A DNA stretch of 64,000 nucleotides. Origin: Nonomuraea guangzhouensis. Its GTDB lineage: Bacteria > Actinomycetota > Actinomycetes > Streptosporangiales > Streptosporangiaceae. How positions within the stretch are numbered: the stretch's first letter is position 1; every line of letters starts with the position of its first letter. Positions 57,122 to 64,000 of this stretch are shown here, in pieces. The stretch lies in contig NZ_JAHKRM010000004.1 in the NCBI RefSeq assembly GCF_019396345.1, forward strand, positions 456,832 to 520,831. Direction: 5' to 3'. Below the pieces are notes generated by a model. The model searched no databases, was not told the origin of the DNA, and saw nothing but the letters and a program-made list of their open reading frames with translations. Both the position numbers and the translations under genes were made by a program.

Positions 57122-57330
57122 TGAGGCGCAGTCACGCGAGAGAGAGCGAACGCCAGCCAGGATGACGCCCCGCCAAGTGGTGTAATTCCACGCTCGGTCT
57201 CAAGATCCGAGACTCTCAAAGCACAAGGCGATCACCCCTCGACGCCTCGCGAAGATCGCCAGAAGTTACACCACTCCTGGAGACGTCATCAGGCGCAGTC
57301 ACGCGGAGAGAAAGCGAGCGCTAGCCAGTT
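57122..57330. repeat. Nested direct and inverted repeats next to the SSB-like gene
   Basis: A roughly 40-bp sequence (AGGCGCAGTCACGCG..., ...AGCCAG) occurs at about 57124-57160 and again at 57290-57328, the second copy covering the SSB-like stop codon. Between them are inverted repeats: AGTGGTGTAA (57176-57185) and TTACACCACT (57266-57275), which extend imperfectly outward through GATGACG/CGTCATC. It looks like a MITE-like or decayed element with long flanking direct repeats. The rest of 56731-57320 holds no gene I can support. Confidence 0.55.
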
Positions 57331-57866
57331 TGGGCCAGGTCGGGGGCTGGGCGTGGAGTTGGAACGGATGCCAGGGTGTCGGGCGTCTCCCGAGCCATCG
57401 CACTCCCAGAAGCCTCTGGGCTCTGTGGCAGTGCTGGGCCTCGTCGGCGCTTCTGACCTTCCGGAGGTTCCGGGGCGTTCCCGAGTCGTCGGGTCCGCGA
57501 GAGTGAGAAGGGTTTCCGAGGCCTTCGCGACGGCCTCGGCTGGTCCGCTTCGTCAGGTGGGGCTTCCTTGGCGATGCTGACCTCGACTTCATAGCGCCAG
57601 ATCTTGGCGGCTGTCGGGCCGTAGACGTGGCAGCGGAAGGCGCCCTTGATCTCCATGGTGTCGCGAGGTCTGAGGCTGCGGACGAACGCGGCCGCCTCGG
57701 GATCGAAGGTCGCGCATGGCACGCTGTCTGTCATCGTTTGACCGCTTCGGTGGTGCGGGCGGCGCACGATCAGGCGCCATTTCGTGAGAATGTCGCCGCT
57801 TGGCAGGGGTTTGTCCTCTGGTGCCGCGGACAGCCTTCCCACCAGTACGACCTCGTTGCGATCCAC
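57321..57866 (-). CDS. Single-stranded DNA-binding (OB-fold) protein paralog
   Basis: A 181-residue protein. The first 100 residues form an SSB-type OB fold: RNEVVLVGRLSAAPEDKPLPSGDILTKWRLIVRRP, then PCATFDPEAAAFVRSLRPRDTMEIKGAFRCHVYG. The remaining part is Arg/Pro-rich (RPSRRPRKPFSLSRTRRLG) and lacks the acidic tip (typically DDDIPF) with which canonical SSB recruits partners. It is thus a diverged SSB paralog, possibly sporulation-, competence- or element-related. The GTG has GGAGG 6 nt upstream. It is divergent from the next MBL gene. Confidence 0.8.
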   Translation of the reverse strand: MDRNEVVLVGRLSAAPEDKPLPSGDILTKWRLIVRRPHHRSGQTMTDSVPCATFDPEAAAFVRSLRPRDTMEIKGAFRCHVYGPTAAKIWRYEVEVSIAKEAPPDEADQPRPSRRPRKPFSLSRTRRLGNAPEPPEGQKRRRGPALPQSPEASGSAMARETPDTLASVPTPRPAPDLAQTG

Positions 57867-57973
57867 TGTCGTCCTCCCATCGACGTTCTGGTGAGATCAC
57901 TCTTTACGATGGGGGGACGCCGGATCGGCTCGAACGCCATTCTGGGGATAACGGCAGCGGATCAGGAGTGACT

Positions 57974-58900
57974 GTGGACAACATCACCGCCCTGGGCGGC
58001 GACGTCTATGAGATCGACACGAGGATGGCGGGCTATCCGGGCATCACGGCGGGCTACCTGATCCTCGGTGATCGCCCCTGCCTGGTCGAGACCGGCACCT
58101 CGACCTCCGCGCCCGTGGTCCGCGACGCACTGGCCGCGCTCGGCGTGGGCCCCGACGACCTGGCCACGGTCGTGGTCACGCACATCCATCTGGACCACGC
58201 CGGCGGCGCGGGAGACATGGCGAAGTTCTTCCCATCTGCCCAGATCGTGGTGCATGAGAAGGGAGCCAGGCACCTGGCCGATCCTTCAAGATTGATGGCC
58301 AGCGCGAGGATGGTGTGGGGTGACCGCCTCGACACGCTTTTCGGTGAACTGTCGCCAACCGAGGCCGACCGCATCGTCGCACTCGGCGACACCGGATCCA
58401 TCGACCTGGGCAACGGACGGACGTTGAACAGCCACTACTCCCCCGGCCACGCCAAGCATCACGTGGGCCTCATCGACTCCGCCACCGGCGACCTGTACGT
58501 GGGTGACGCCGCCGGCGTGTACCTGCCGCAGACCGGGGACCTGCGGCCGGCCACCCCGCCTCCGGACTTCGACCTGGAGACGGCGCTCAGCTCGATCGCA
58601 CTGTTCGAGGCGCTTGGTCCGCAGCGGCTGCTGTTCAGCCACTATGGACCGGTCGGCGCCGTACAGGAGACACTCGAACGGTCCGCAGAGGAACTTCGCG
58701 TCTGGGTCGATCTCACCCGCCAGGTACACGGGGAGGGCCTGGACCTCGACCACGCCGTCGCCATGGTCAGAGACCGCACCAGGGAGCGGTACCAAGCCCT
58801 CAGGGCGGACGACGCGACAGCGGAGCAGTTCGAGCTGCTGAGTGGCGCCCCGTCAAACGTCGCGGGCATCTACCACTGGCTCGACCGCGTCTCGCCCTGA
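57974..58900 (+). CDS. MBL-fold metallo-hydrolase
   Basis: A 308-residue metallo-beta-lactamase-fold enzyme with the motif T-H-I-H-L-D-H-A (His70, His72, Asp74, His75), SPGHAKHHVGLID, LYVGDAAGVYLP, and LLFSHYGPV for the remaining ligands. A 70-residue helical C-terminal domain (SAEELRVWVDLTRQVHGEGLDLDHAVAMVRDRTRERY) follows. The substrate is unknown. AGGAG lies 5 nt before the GTG at 57974; an in-frame GTG at 57968 is an alternative. Confidence 0.9.
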   Translation: MDNITALGGDVYEIDTRMAGYPGITAGYLILGDRPCLVETGTSTSAPVVRDALAALGVGPDDLATVVVTHIHLDHAGGAGDMAKFFPSAQIVVHEKGARHLADPSRLMASARMVWGDRLDTLFGELSPTEADRIVALGDTGSIDLGNGRTLNSHYSPGHAKHHVGLIDSATGDLYVGDAAGVYLPQTGDLRPATPPPDFDLETALSSIALFEALGPQRLLFSHYGPVGAVQETLERSAEELRVWVDLTRQVHGEGLDLDHAVAMVRDRTRERYQALRADDATAEQFELLSGAPSNVAGIYHWLDRVSP

Positions 58901-58906
58901 CTATCT

Positions 58907-58944
58907 GGTACGGCCTGCGGGCCGAAGAACCAGCCTGCCGTACC
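58907..58944 (+). terminator. Terminator hairpin after MBL gene
   Basis: GGTACGGC (58907-58914) pairs with GCCGTACC (58937-58944), 22-nt loop with extra pairing possible, just after the MBL stop. Confidence 0.55.
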
Positions 58945-58961
58945 GGCAACCGGCCGCATGA

Positions 58962-58996
58962 CTCCGCCGTACACCTCTGCGAGATGTACGGCGGAG
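58962..58996 (-). terminator. Terminator hairpin after the RG-rich protein gene
   Basis: A perfect 12-bp stem CTCCGCCGTACA / TGTACGGCGGAG with an 11-nt loop lies 7 bp beyond the stop of the minus-strand RG-rich gene. Confidence 0.8.
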
Positions 58997-59003
58997 CGGG
59001 ACG

Positions 59004-62000
59004 TCAGTCTTCGCGCTTGGAGTCGCGCTTGGGGGCGTCCTCGGCAGATTCGTCGGACTGATCCAGGATGTCGCCGAAGTCGGGCTCGATGAACGCCGGA
59101 TTGATGCCCAGCGTGATCGGGACCTCCGGTAGACGAGCCTCTGAGGCCGGGGCGTCCGACTGTGCCGTGCCTGGGTCGTCAAGCAGATCGCCGGACTCGG
59201 GCTCGGCGTCCTCCGGACCGTCCAGGATGTCGCCGAGCTTGGAGGTTTCGGGAGCGGCCTCCTCAGCGGTGTCCTGCGCAGAAGCGGATTCCACCGGCTC
59301 CGGGGCGGATTCCGCCTGGCCGGCGGACCCCTCCCGCTCATCATCGACGTCCTGCAGGTCAGCGGACCCGTCCTGCTCATCGTCAACGTCATCCAGATCG
59401 GCGGACCTGTGCTGGTCGTCGACGTCCTGCTGGACAGCCGGGTCGTCTGCCTGGCCAGCCGTGTCGTCCCGCTGATCCGCAGGCTCGGCGTCGGCGGTCT
59501 GGCCGCCAGCGGGCTCGAGGTCGTCCAGAAGGTCGCCTGCCTCGGCGAGAGCCGCGTCCCCGTCGACGTCCTCGTCCACTTCGTCGGCCTGGTCGGCCTG
59601 GTCGGCCGTACCTGCGTCCTCGAAGTCATCCTCGTTGTCGAAGTCGTCCTCGTTGTCGAGGTCGTCCTCGTCGTCGAAGTCCTCTTCGACGTCCTCGATG
59701 ACCGCGCCCGTCAGCTCGGCGTACCGTTCGGCGGCGTCCGTCTCGCCATCCTCGTCGAAGGCCATCGCCTTGGCGAACCAGTCGGTGGCGGCCTCCTGAT
59801 GACCCGCGTCGGCCAGCGCGTCGGCGTACGCGAACGCGAGACGTGCCGACCAGGGCTTCGCCTGCGTGTCGCGCAGTTCGGGCAGGCGTTGGAGGGTGAT
59901 GACGGCGGCGTCGTTCTGGCCGAGATCGCGGCGGGCGCCGGACTCGACGATGGACAGCTCGATGCGTCCCGCCCTGTCGAGGCGTTCGGCTTCGGGTGAA
60001 CGGACCAGATCGAGGGCGCGTTCCGGCCGACCGAGGCCGCGTTCGCAGTCGGCCATGACCGCCAGGTACGCGTCGGAGCCGGTCATCCGCCTCGCCGCGC
60101 GCAGGTCGCTCAGAGCCTCGGAGAAGTGCCCCGCGCGGTAGGCGACGATGCCCGCCGCCTCACGCACGACACCGATGCGGGCCGCGAACCTACGGGCCAC
60201 CTTGGTGTGCTCGTGGGCCCGATCGGGGTCGTCCTCCTCGAGCGCGCGCTCGGCGGCGACCATGTGCCTGCCCACCAGCTCGGCGAGGTCGCCGGGGAGA
60301 GAGCGCAGCTCGTCGCGTACTTCCTTGTCGAGCTCTTCCGCGGTGATGTCGGGCGCGACCTCGGGCAGCGGCTCGCGCTGCGGAGCGTCGTCCTCGGAGC
60401 GGCCGAACCTGGCGCGGGTGCCGCCGGATGCCCGGTCGTCACGAGAGTCACGGGAGAACGGACGGGAACGGTCGTCGCCGCGCGGGCCACGATCGTCGCG
60501 GTAGCCGCCCTCGCCACGCGAGCCGGCGTAACCGCCGCCTTCACGGCGCGGGCCGCCGTAACCGCCCTCACGACGGGGGCCACGGTCATCGCGGTCGCGG
60601 AACGGACGACGATCGTCGCCACCCGCAGAATCACGGAACCCACCCGAGCGCTGGTCATCACGATCACGGAAACCACCACGGCCCCCGCCACCGTCACGGT
60701 CGCGGAACCCCCCACGGTCCCCACCAGCACGCGGACCCCGATCATCACGGAACCCGCCCTCACGACGCGGACCCCGATCGCCACCGAACCCGCCCTCACG
60801 ACGCGGACCGGCATAACCCCCCTCACGACGAGGGCCACGGTCATCGCGATCGCGGAACGGACGACGATCGTCGCCGCCCGAAGGTCGATCGCCACCTGCG
60901 GGACGCGGGCCCCGATCGTCTCGGAAGCCGCCCTCACCGCGCGAGCCGGCGTAACCGCCGCCTTCACGGCGCGGACCGCCGTAACCGCCCTCACGACGCG
61001 GGCCACGGTCATCGCGATCGCGGAACGGACGACGATCGTCACCGCCACGCGAACCCCGATCAAAGCCCCCCTCGCGACGGGGCCCACGATCGGCACCGCC
61101 CTCAGGACGTCCACCTCGGTCGCCACGGAACCCGCCCGAGCGCTGGTCGTCACGATCACGGAAACCACCACGGCCCCCGCCACCGTCACGGTCGCGGAAC
61201 CCCCCACGGTCCCCACCAGTACGCGGACCCCGATCATCACGGAACCCGCCCTCACGGCGCGGACCGCCGTAACCACCCTCACGACGAGGACCACGGTCAT
61301 CGCGATCGCGGAACGGACGACGATCCTCGCCACCCTCAGGACGCGAACCCCGGTTGTCGCGGAATCCACCGTCGGCACGCGGACCGCGGTCGCCGAACGG
61401 ACGACGTGGCGCGTCACCTTCGCGACGGGGCCCACGGTCATCGCGGAAGCCACCCTCACGGCGCGGCCCACGATCGCCACCGCGGTAACCACCCTCACCA
61501 CGCGGACCACGGTCACCACCGAACCCGCCCTCACGACGGGGACCGGCGTAACCACCCTCGCGACGAGGGCCACGGTCATCGCCGAAGCCACCCTCAGAAC
61601 GCGGGCCACGATCGTCGCGGTCGCGGAACGGACGACGGTCATCGCCACCGCGTCCGCCTCGGTCATCGCGGAAGCCACCCTCACGGCGCGGCCCACGATC
61701 GCCACCGCGGTAACCACCCTCACCACGCGGACCACGGTCACCACCGAACCCGCCCTCACGACGGGGACCGGCGTAACCACCCTCGCGACGAGGGCCACGG
61801 TCATCGCCGAACCCGCCCTCACGTCGGGGACCGCCATAACCGCCTTCACGGCGAGGCCCGCGGTCACCACTGAACCCGCCTTCGCGACGCGGCCCACGGT
61901 CATCACTGGGCGCGCCCTCACGGCGCGGCCCGCGGTATCCCCCGCTGTCGCGCCCGGTCCCCCGGTCGCCGCGTCCCTGGTATCCGGAACGCTCGCCGCG

Positions 62001-62246
62001 CCCACGATCCTGCGGCGCCCCACGGTCGCCACCGTCGCGTCGTGCCCCGCGGTCGCCGGAATGCGGCCTGTCATCGGAACGGAACGGACGGTCGCCCCTG
62101 GAGTCGCGCTGGTCACGCCCGCGGGAGCCGTACCCGCCGCTCCTGTCGCCATCCTGGGGGCGCTTGTCTCCGCCGTCCCCCCGTTCGCGCTGTCCGCCGT
62201 CCGATCCGTTATCACTGTTCACTTCTGGTCCATTTCGTTGGCTCAC
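59004..62246 (-). CDS. Giant RG/RD-rich disordered protein with TPR-like domain and acidic tail
   Basis: A 1080-residue protein with three parts. Residues 1 to about 620 are almost only Arg, Gly, Asp, plus Pro, Glu, Phe and Tyr, with dozens of units such as [21 protein letters not shown], and [14 protein letters not shown]; this RGG/RDD-like region has no bacterial counterpart I know of at this length. Residues about 621-850 form a TPR-like helical region ([52 protein letters not shown]...), resembling the single TPR proteins near tlyA/HAD genes in other actinobacteria (Rv1691 type). Residues 850-1080 are strongly acidic ([17 protein letters not shown]...). The opposite charges of head and tail invite intra- or intermolecular attraction. 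RNA binding or condensate formation near ribosome biogenesis is plausible but inferred. The start is GTG at 62246 with weak Shine-Dalgarno. Confidence 0.85.
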   Translation of the reverse strand: MSQRNGPEVNSDNGSDGGQRERGDGGDKRPQDGDRSGGYGSRGRDQRDSRGDRPFRSDDRPHSGDRGARRDGGDRGAPQDRGRGERSGYQGRGDRGTGRDSGGYRGPRREGAPSDDRGPRREGGFSGDRGPRREGGYGGPRREGGFGDDRGPRREGGYAGPRREGGFGGDRGPRGEGGYRGGDRGPRREGGFRDDRGGRGGDDRRPFRDRDDRGPRSEGGFGDDRGPRREGGYAGPRREGGFGGDRGPRGEGGYRGGDRGPRREGGFRDDRGPRREGDAPRRPFGDRGPRADGGFRDNRGSRPEGGEDRRPFRDRDDRGPRREGGYGGPRREGGFRDDRGPRTGGDRGGFRDRDGGGGRGGFRDRDDQRSGGFRGDRGGRPEGGADRGPRREGGFDRGSRGGDDRRPFRDRDDRGPRREGGYGGPRREGGGYAGSRGEGGFRDDRGPRPAGGDRPSGGDDRRPFRDRDDRGPRREGGYAGPRREGGFGGDRGPRREGGFRDDRGPRAGGDRGGFRDRDGGGGRGGFRDRDDQRSGGFRDSAGGDDRRPFRDRDDRGPRREGGYGGPRREGGGYAGSRGEGGYRDDRGPRGDDRSRPFSRDSRDDRASGGTRARFGRSEDDAPQREPLPEVAPDITAEELDKEVRDELRSLPGDLAELVGRHMVAAERALEEDDPDRAHEHTKVARRFAARIGVVREAAGIVAYRAGHFSEALSDLRAARRMTGSDAYLAVMADCERGLGRPERALDLVRSPEAERLDRAGRIELSIVESGARRDLGQNDAAVITLQRLPELRDTQAKPWSARLAFAYADALADAGHQEAATDWFAKAMAFDEDGETDAAERYAELTGAVIEDVEEDFDDEDDLDNEDDFDNEDDFEDAGTADQADQADEVDEDVDGDAALAEAGDLLDDLEPAGGQTADAEPADQRDDTAGQADDPAVQQDVDDQHRSADLDDVDDEQDGSADLQDVDDEREGSAGQAESAPEPVESASAQDTAEEAAPETSKLGDILDGPEDAEPESGDLLDDPGTAQSDAPASEARLPEVPITLGINPAFIEPDFGDILDQSDESAEDAPKRDSKRED
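60480..62200. repeat. Coding repeat array inside the RG-rich gene
   Basis: The DNA encoding the RG region consists of 24-36-bp imperfect units. Larger duplications are visible: a block of about 145 bp beginning at 61441 recurs nearly without change at 61666 (225 bp apart, 75 codons). A block of about 115 bp around 60640 recurs near 61140 (about 500 bp apart). All offsets judged by eye keep the reading frame, which argues for selection on the protein. Confidence 0.8.
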
Positions 62247-62441
62247 TCAGCAGACTCGTACGTCACATGACGGTCCGCCGTGGCAGGGTCGCCGCCCCGT
62301 TTTCGGGCCTTACGCGACGAAGGCCACCCGCGGTGGGATGGCCCGGTACTACCAGCCTAGCAAGCCGCAGCACGTCACTGAGCCTGCCCCGGCCCGCATA
62401 TTCGGTCGCGCCGATTGAACGCTTCAGGAAAACTACCGGAC

Positions 62442-63179
62442 ATGTCGCTCCGCTTCCATGAGATCGCCGAGTCGGGCCATCGCATTCTGAACGCGATCAC
62501 CGACGAAAAACTGAACCTCATCGGCGAAATCTGCCGCATCAAGCCAGGTACCCGCCAACTGGACCTCGCCTGCGGAAAGGGCGAAATGCTCACCCGGTGG
62601 GCTGTCCGTTACGGCTCACATGGGGTGGGCGTGGACATCAGCAAGGTCTTCCTCGAGGCCGCCAGAGAACGCGCCGACGAGCTCGGCGTAGCCGATCAGG
62701 TACGCTTCGTCGAGGCGGACGCAGCAACCTACGAGGACGAACCGCACTCGTACGACATGGTCTCGTGCATCGGTGCCACCTGGATCGGCGACGGCCTCAC
62801 CGGCACGCTCGCCCTCATGCGCCGCCTGCTCCGCCCTGGCGGCCTCGCCCTGGTCGGCGATTGCTACTGGATCAGCCCGCCCCCACCCGAAGCCTACGCA
62901 TCGCTCCAAGTGTCGAGCGACCTGTTCACCTCGTTGTCCGGTACGGCCAAGCGCATCGAGGACGCCGGCTACGAGCTGGTGGAAATGGTCCTGGCGAACC
63001 AAGACACCTGGGACAGGTACGTCGCCTCGCAATGGTGGACGCTGAGCGAATGGCTACGCGAAAATCCGAACGACCCCGAGGCACCGGACTTGCGGCAATT
63101 CTTGGACCAAGCACGCCGCTCTCATCTGGAGTACGGCAGGCAGTACCTGGGCTGGGGTGTCTTCGTTCTTCGCGGATAA
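62442..63179 (+). CDS. Class I SAM-dependent methyltransferase
   Basis: A 245-residue protein. Motif I is QLDLACGKGEML (about 39-50), with VGVDISKVFLEAARERA, FVEADAATYEDEPHSYDMVSCIGATWIGDG, and LLRPGGLALVGDCYW for the later strands. The GATWIGDG and WWTLSEWLRENP portions are typical of small-molecule methyltransferases. No partner gene is adjacent. The ATG at 62442 is used; a TTG at 62415 would add nine residues. It is divergent from the RG-rich gene across about 195 bp, where both promoters must lie. Confidence 0.87.
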   Translation: MSLRFHEIAESGHRILNAITDEKLNLIGEICRIKPGTRQLDLACGKGEMLTRWAVRYGSHGVGVDISKVFLEAARERADELGVADQVRFVEADAATYEDEPHSYDMVSCIGATWIGDGLTGTLALMRRLLRPGGLALVGDCYWISPPPPEAYASLQVSSDLFTSLSGTAKRIEDAGYELVEMVLANQDTWDRYVASQWWTLSEWLRENPNDPEAPDLRQFLDQARRSHLEYGRQYLGWGVFVLRG

Positions 63180-63268
63180 GCCGCTTGATTTCTCGATCTG
63201 GACTCGGGCCCGCCCAGGCGCAATCGGCCGATCCTGAACCTGCCATGTGACTTGTACGACTCTAATCC

Positions 63269-63307
63269 GCCGGCCTTTACATTTATCGCGGTCCCGTACA
63301 GGCCGGC
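63269..63307 (+). terminator. Terminator-like hairpin after the methyltransferase
   Basis: GCCGGCCT (63269-63276) and AGGCCGGC (63300-63307) form an 8-bp stem with a 23-nt loop followed by GTTTTGG, about 90 bp after the methyltransferase stop. Confidence 0.6.
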
Positions 63308-63445
63308 GTTTTGGGCTTGTAGAGCAGAACCGACCCCGGGCCAGTGCCATTGTCCGGCGGTGGCGTGGCGTGACGCGCCGGCCGCCCTGTCACCCCGTCC
63401 AGATGACGGTACGCACCCGCACGCGGTGACGTTCTCTCTGCTTGT

Positions 63446-63469
63446 CCGCCTCCGCGCTGGTGGAGGCGG
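63446..63469. repeat. GC-rich hairpin near the rRNA operon end
   Basis: CCGCCTCC (63446-63453) and GGAGGCGG (63462-63469) make a perfect 8-bp stem with an 8-nt loop, in the gene-free 63180-63576 interval. Role unclear; perhaps a back-up terminator for the rRNA operon. I see no credible gene in this interval. Confidence 0.4.
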
Positions 63470-63576
63470 TGAACGAGAGTACGTGCACGGTTTACGCGAG
63501 CTGGACACACCACCCCAGCAGCTGTACGCCCGGTTGGCCGGAGCTCTCGGCGGCGGACCGGACCCCGAAACGCAGA

Positions 63577-63606
63577 AAGGGCCCCACGCATATGCGTGGA
63601 GCCCTT
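63577..63606 (-). terminator. rRNA operon terminator
   Basis: On the minus strand AAGGGCTCCACGCAT pairs with ATGCGTGGGGCCCTT (15 bp, one G-U pair) and is followed by TTTCTGCGTTT. The wobble pair is only stable in minus-strand RNA, which agrees with the direction of the 5S gene 14 bp away. Confidence 0.85.
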
Positions 63607-63620
63607 CCCGAACAAAGATT

Positions 63621-63739
63621 GTCCGGCGGTGACCTACTCTCCCACACCCTCCCGAGTGCAGTACCATCGGCGCTGGGAAGCTTAACTTCCGGGTTCGGAA
63701 TGTAACCGGGTGTTTCCTTCCCGCCATAACCGCCGTAAC
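63621..63739 (-). rRNA. rrf: 5S ribosomal RNA
   Basis: The minus strand begins GTTACGGCGGTTATGGCGGG, contains the highly conserved CCGAACCCGGAAGTTAAG and GCGCCGATGGTACTGC segments, and ends GTAGGTCACCGCCGGAC. The ends pair to close helix I. About 119 nt, the usual size. The 140-bp spacer to the 23S gene follows on the right. Confidence 0.95.
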
Positions 63740-63879
63740 CCTATGAAACAAACAAACAACACGCGTTTGTTGTCTCAGAATTGCGTAGTGGACGCGAGCA
63801 AGAAGACCCGTGATGCGGCGCTGCTCTGGACCCGGCGAAGAGTAACAGAGCGCAGCACACACCACAGCATAAAGCTTTG

Positions 63880-64000
63880 TGGTCAAGTCCTCGGCCTATT
63901 AGTACCGGTCAGCTCCACACGTTACCGTGCTTCCACCTCCGGCCTATCAACCCGGTCGTCTACCGGGAGCCTTACCCACTCTCATGGTGGGAGACCTCAT
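63880..64000 (-). rRNA. rrl: 23S ribosomal RNA, 3' end (partial)
   Basis: On the minus strand the sequence before the 3' end includes GGTTGATAGGCCGGAGGTGG, AAGCACGGTAACGTGTGGAG and CTGACCGGTACTAATAGGCC, then GAGGACTTGACC, the typical actinobacterial 23S terminus. The gene continues beyond the right window edge. The 3' end at about 63880 is approximate. Confidence 0.93.

Noticed and set aside
56727..57185. 152-residue plus-strand frame after the DUF1015 gene
   Set aside because: No motif, no ribosome site, odd composition, and it covers one copy of the direct repeat.
60126..62270. Long open frames antisense or out of frame to the RG-rich gene (714 residues on plus, 701 on minus)
   Set aside because: They are by-products of the high-GC repeat; composition (runs of Thr/Ile/Ala or Val/Arg) is implausible, and the TPR and acidic domains are only in the 59004-62246 frame.
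63252..63632. 126-residue plus-strand frame between the methyltransferase and 5S rRNA
   Set aside because: It includes the rRNA terminator and part of the 5S gene, so it cannot be a normal coding region.
63740..63879. tRNA or other gene in the 5S-23S spacer
   Set aside because: Only 140 bp with no cloverleaf or GGTTCGAAT-like T-arm visible on either strand.

Overview
The window is high-GC DNA dense in GTG and TTG starts. It encodes several proteins restricted to or typical of actinobacteria: RbpA, WhiA, OpcA, a MctB-like copper-channel protein, SteA, and a mycothiol-dependent isomerase-type (MDMPI) protein. It is best read as the chromosome of a filamentous actinomycete. Gene order fits a Streptosporangiales member, but genus placement is inference and was not tested.

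Layout. (1) 1-9.6 kb: ctaB (heme O synthase) diverges from a tight pentose-phosphate operon tkt-tal-pgi-zwf-opcA-pgl. (2) 9.6-20.8 kb is accessory: an adenosine/aminofutalosine deaminase-type enzyme; an SDR-TetR pair with a clear palindromic operator; a coiled-coil protein divergent from a Clp-N-only protein; an ACT-GNAT fusion; a FAD oxidoreductase next to an amidohydrolase; a small secreted protein; and an unorthodox receiver-domain/membrane-protein pair. (3) 20.8-30.8 kb, minus strand: rbpA, secG, tpiA, pgk, gap, whiA, yvcK, rapZ, uvrC. This is the classic actinobacterial glycolysis/WhiA/RapZ block, here interrupted between gap and whiA by a plus-strand membrane-protein gene and repeat-rich DNA. 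(4) 30.8-40.3 kb: three tandem Rieske lipoproteins, uvrA with a likely PafBC-type promoter, an MDMPI-type protein and an MBL hydrolase, pssA-psd, and terC behind a yybP-ykoY (Mn2+) riboswitch. (5) 40.3-52 kb, minus strand: envelope genes (GT4, MurJ-like flippase, MraY/WecA-like transferase, MctB-like, SteA), then recN (with a LexA-like box), nadK, tlyA and a small protein; a plus-strand SCP2 protein; then a HAD phosphatase on minus. The mctB-steA-recN-nadK-tlyA order is the same as M. tuberculosis Rv1698-Rv1694. (6) 52-62.3 kb: a pRiA4b ORF-3 family gene, TPR protein, DUF1015 protein with two large disordered insertions, SSB-like protein, MBL hydrolase, and a 1080-residue protein with an enormous Arg/Gly/Asp-rich N-terminal half followed by TPR-like helices and an acidic tail. 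(7) 62.4-64 kb: a methyltransferase, then the 3' end of an rRNA operon on the minus strand (5S, 23S 3' end).

The most distinctive theme is repeat expansion. Intergenic minisatellites have periods of 14, 20, about 26, 53 and about 90 bp. At least three repeat groups run into the 3' end of the adjacent minus-strand gene (whiA, the HAD gene, the SSB-like gene). In-frame low-complexity expansions sit inside otherwise conserved proteins (the RG-rich protein, DUF1015, the MurJ-like flippase). The RG-rich TPR protein is the best candidate for new biology.
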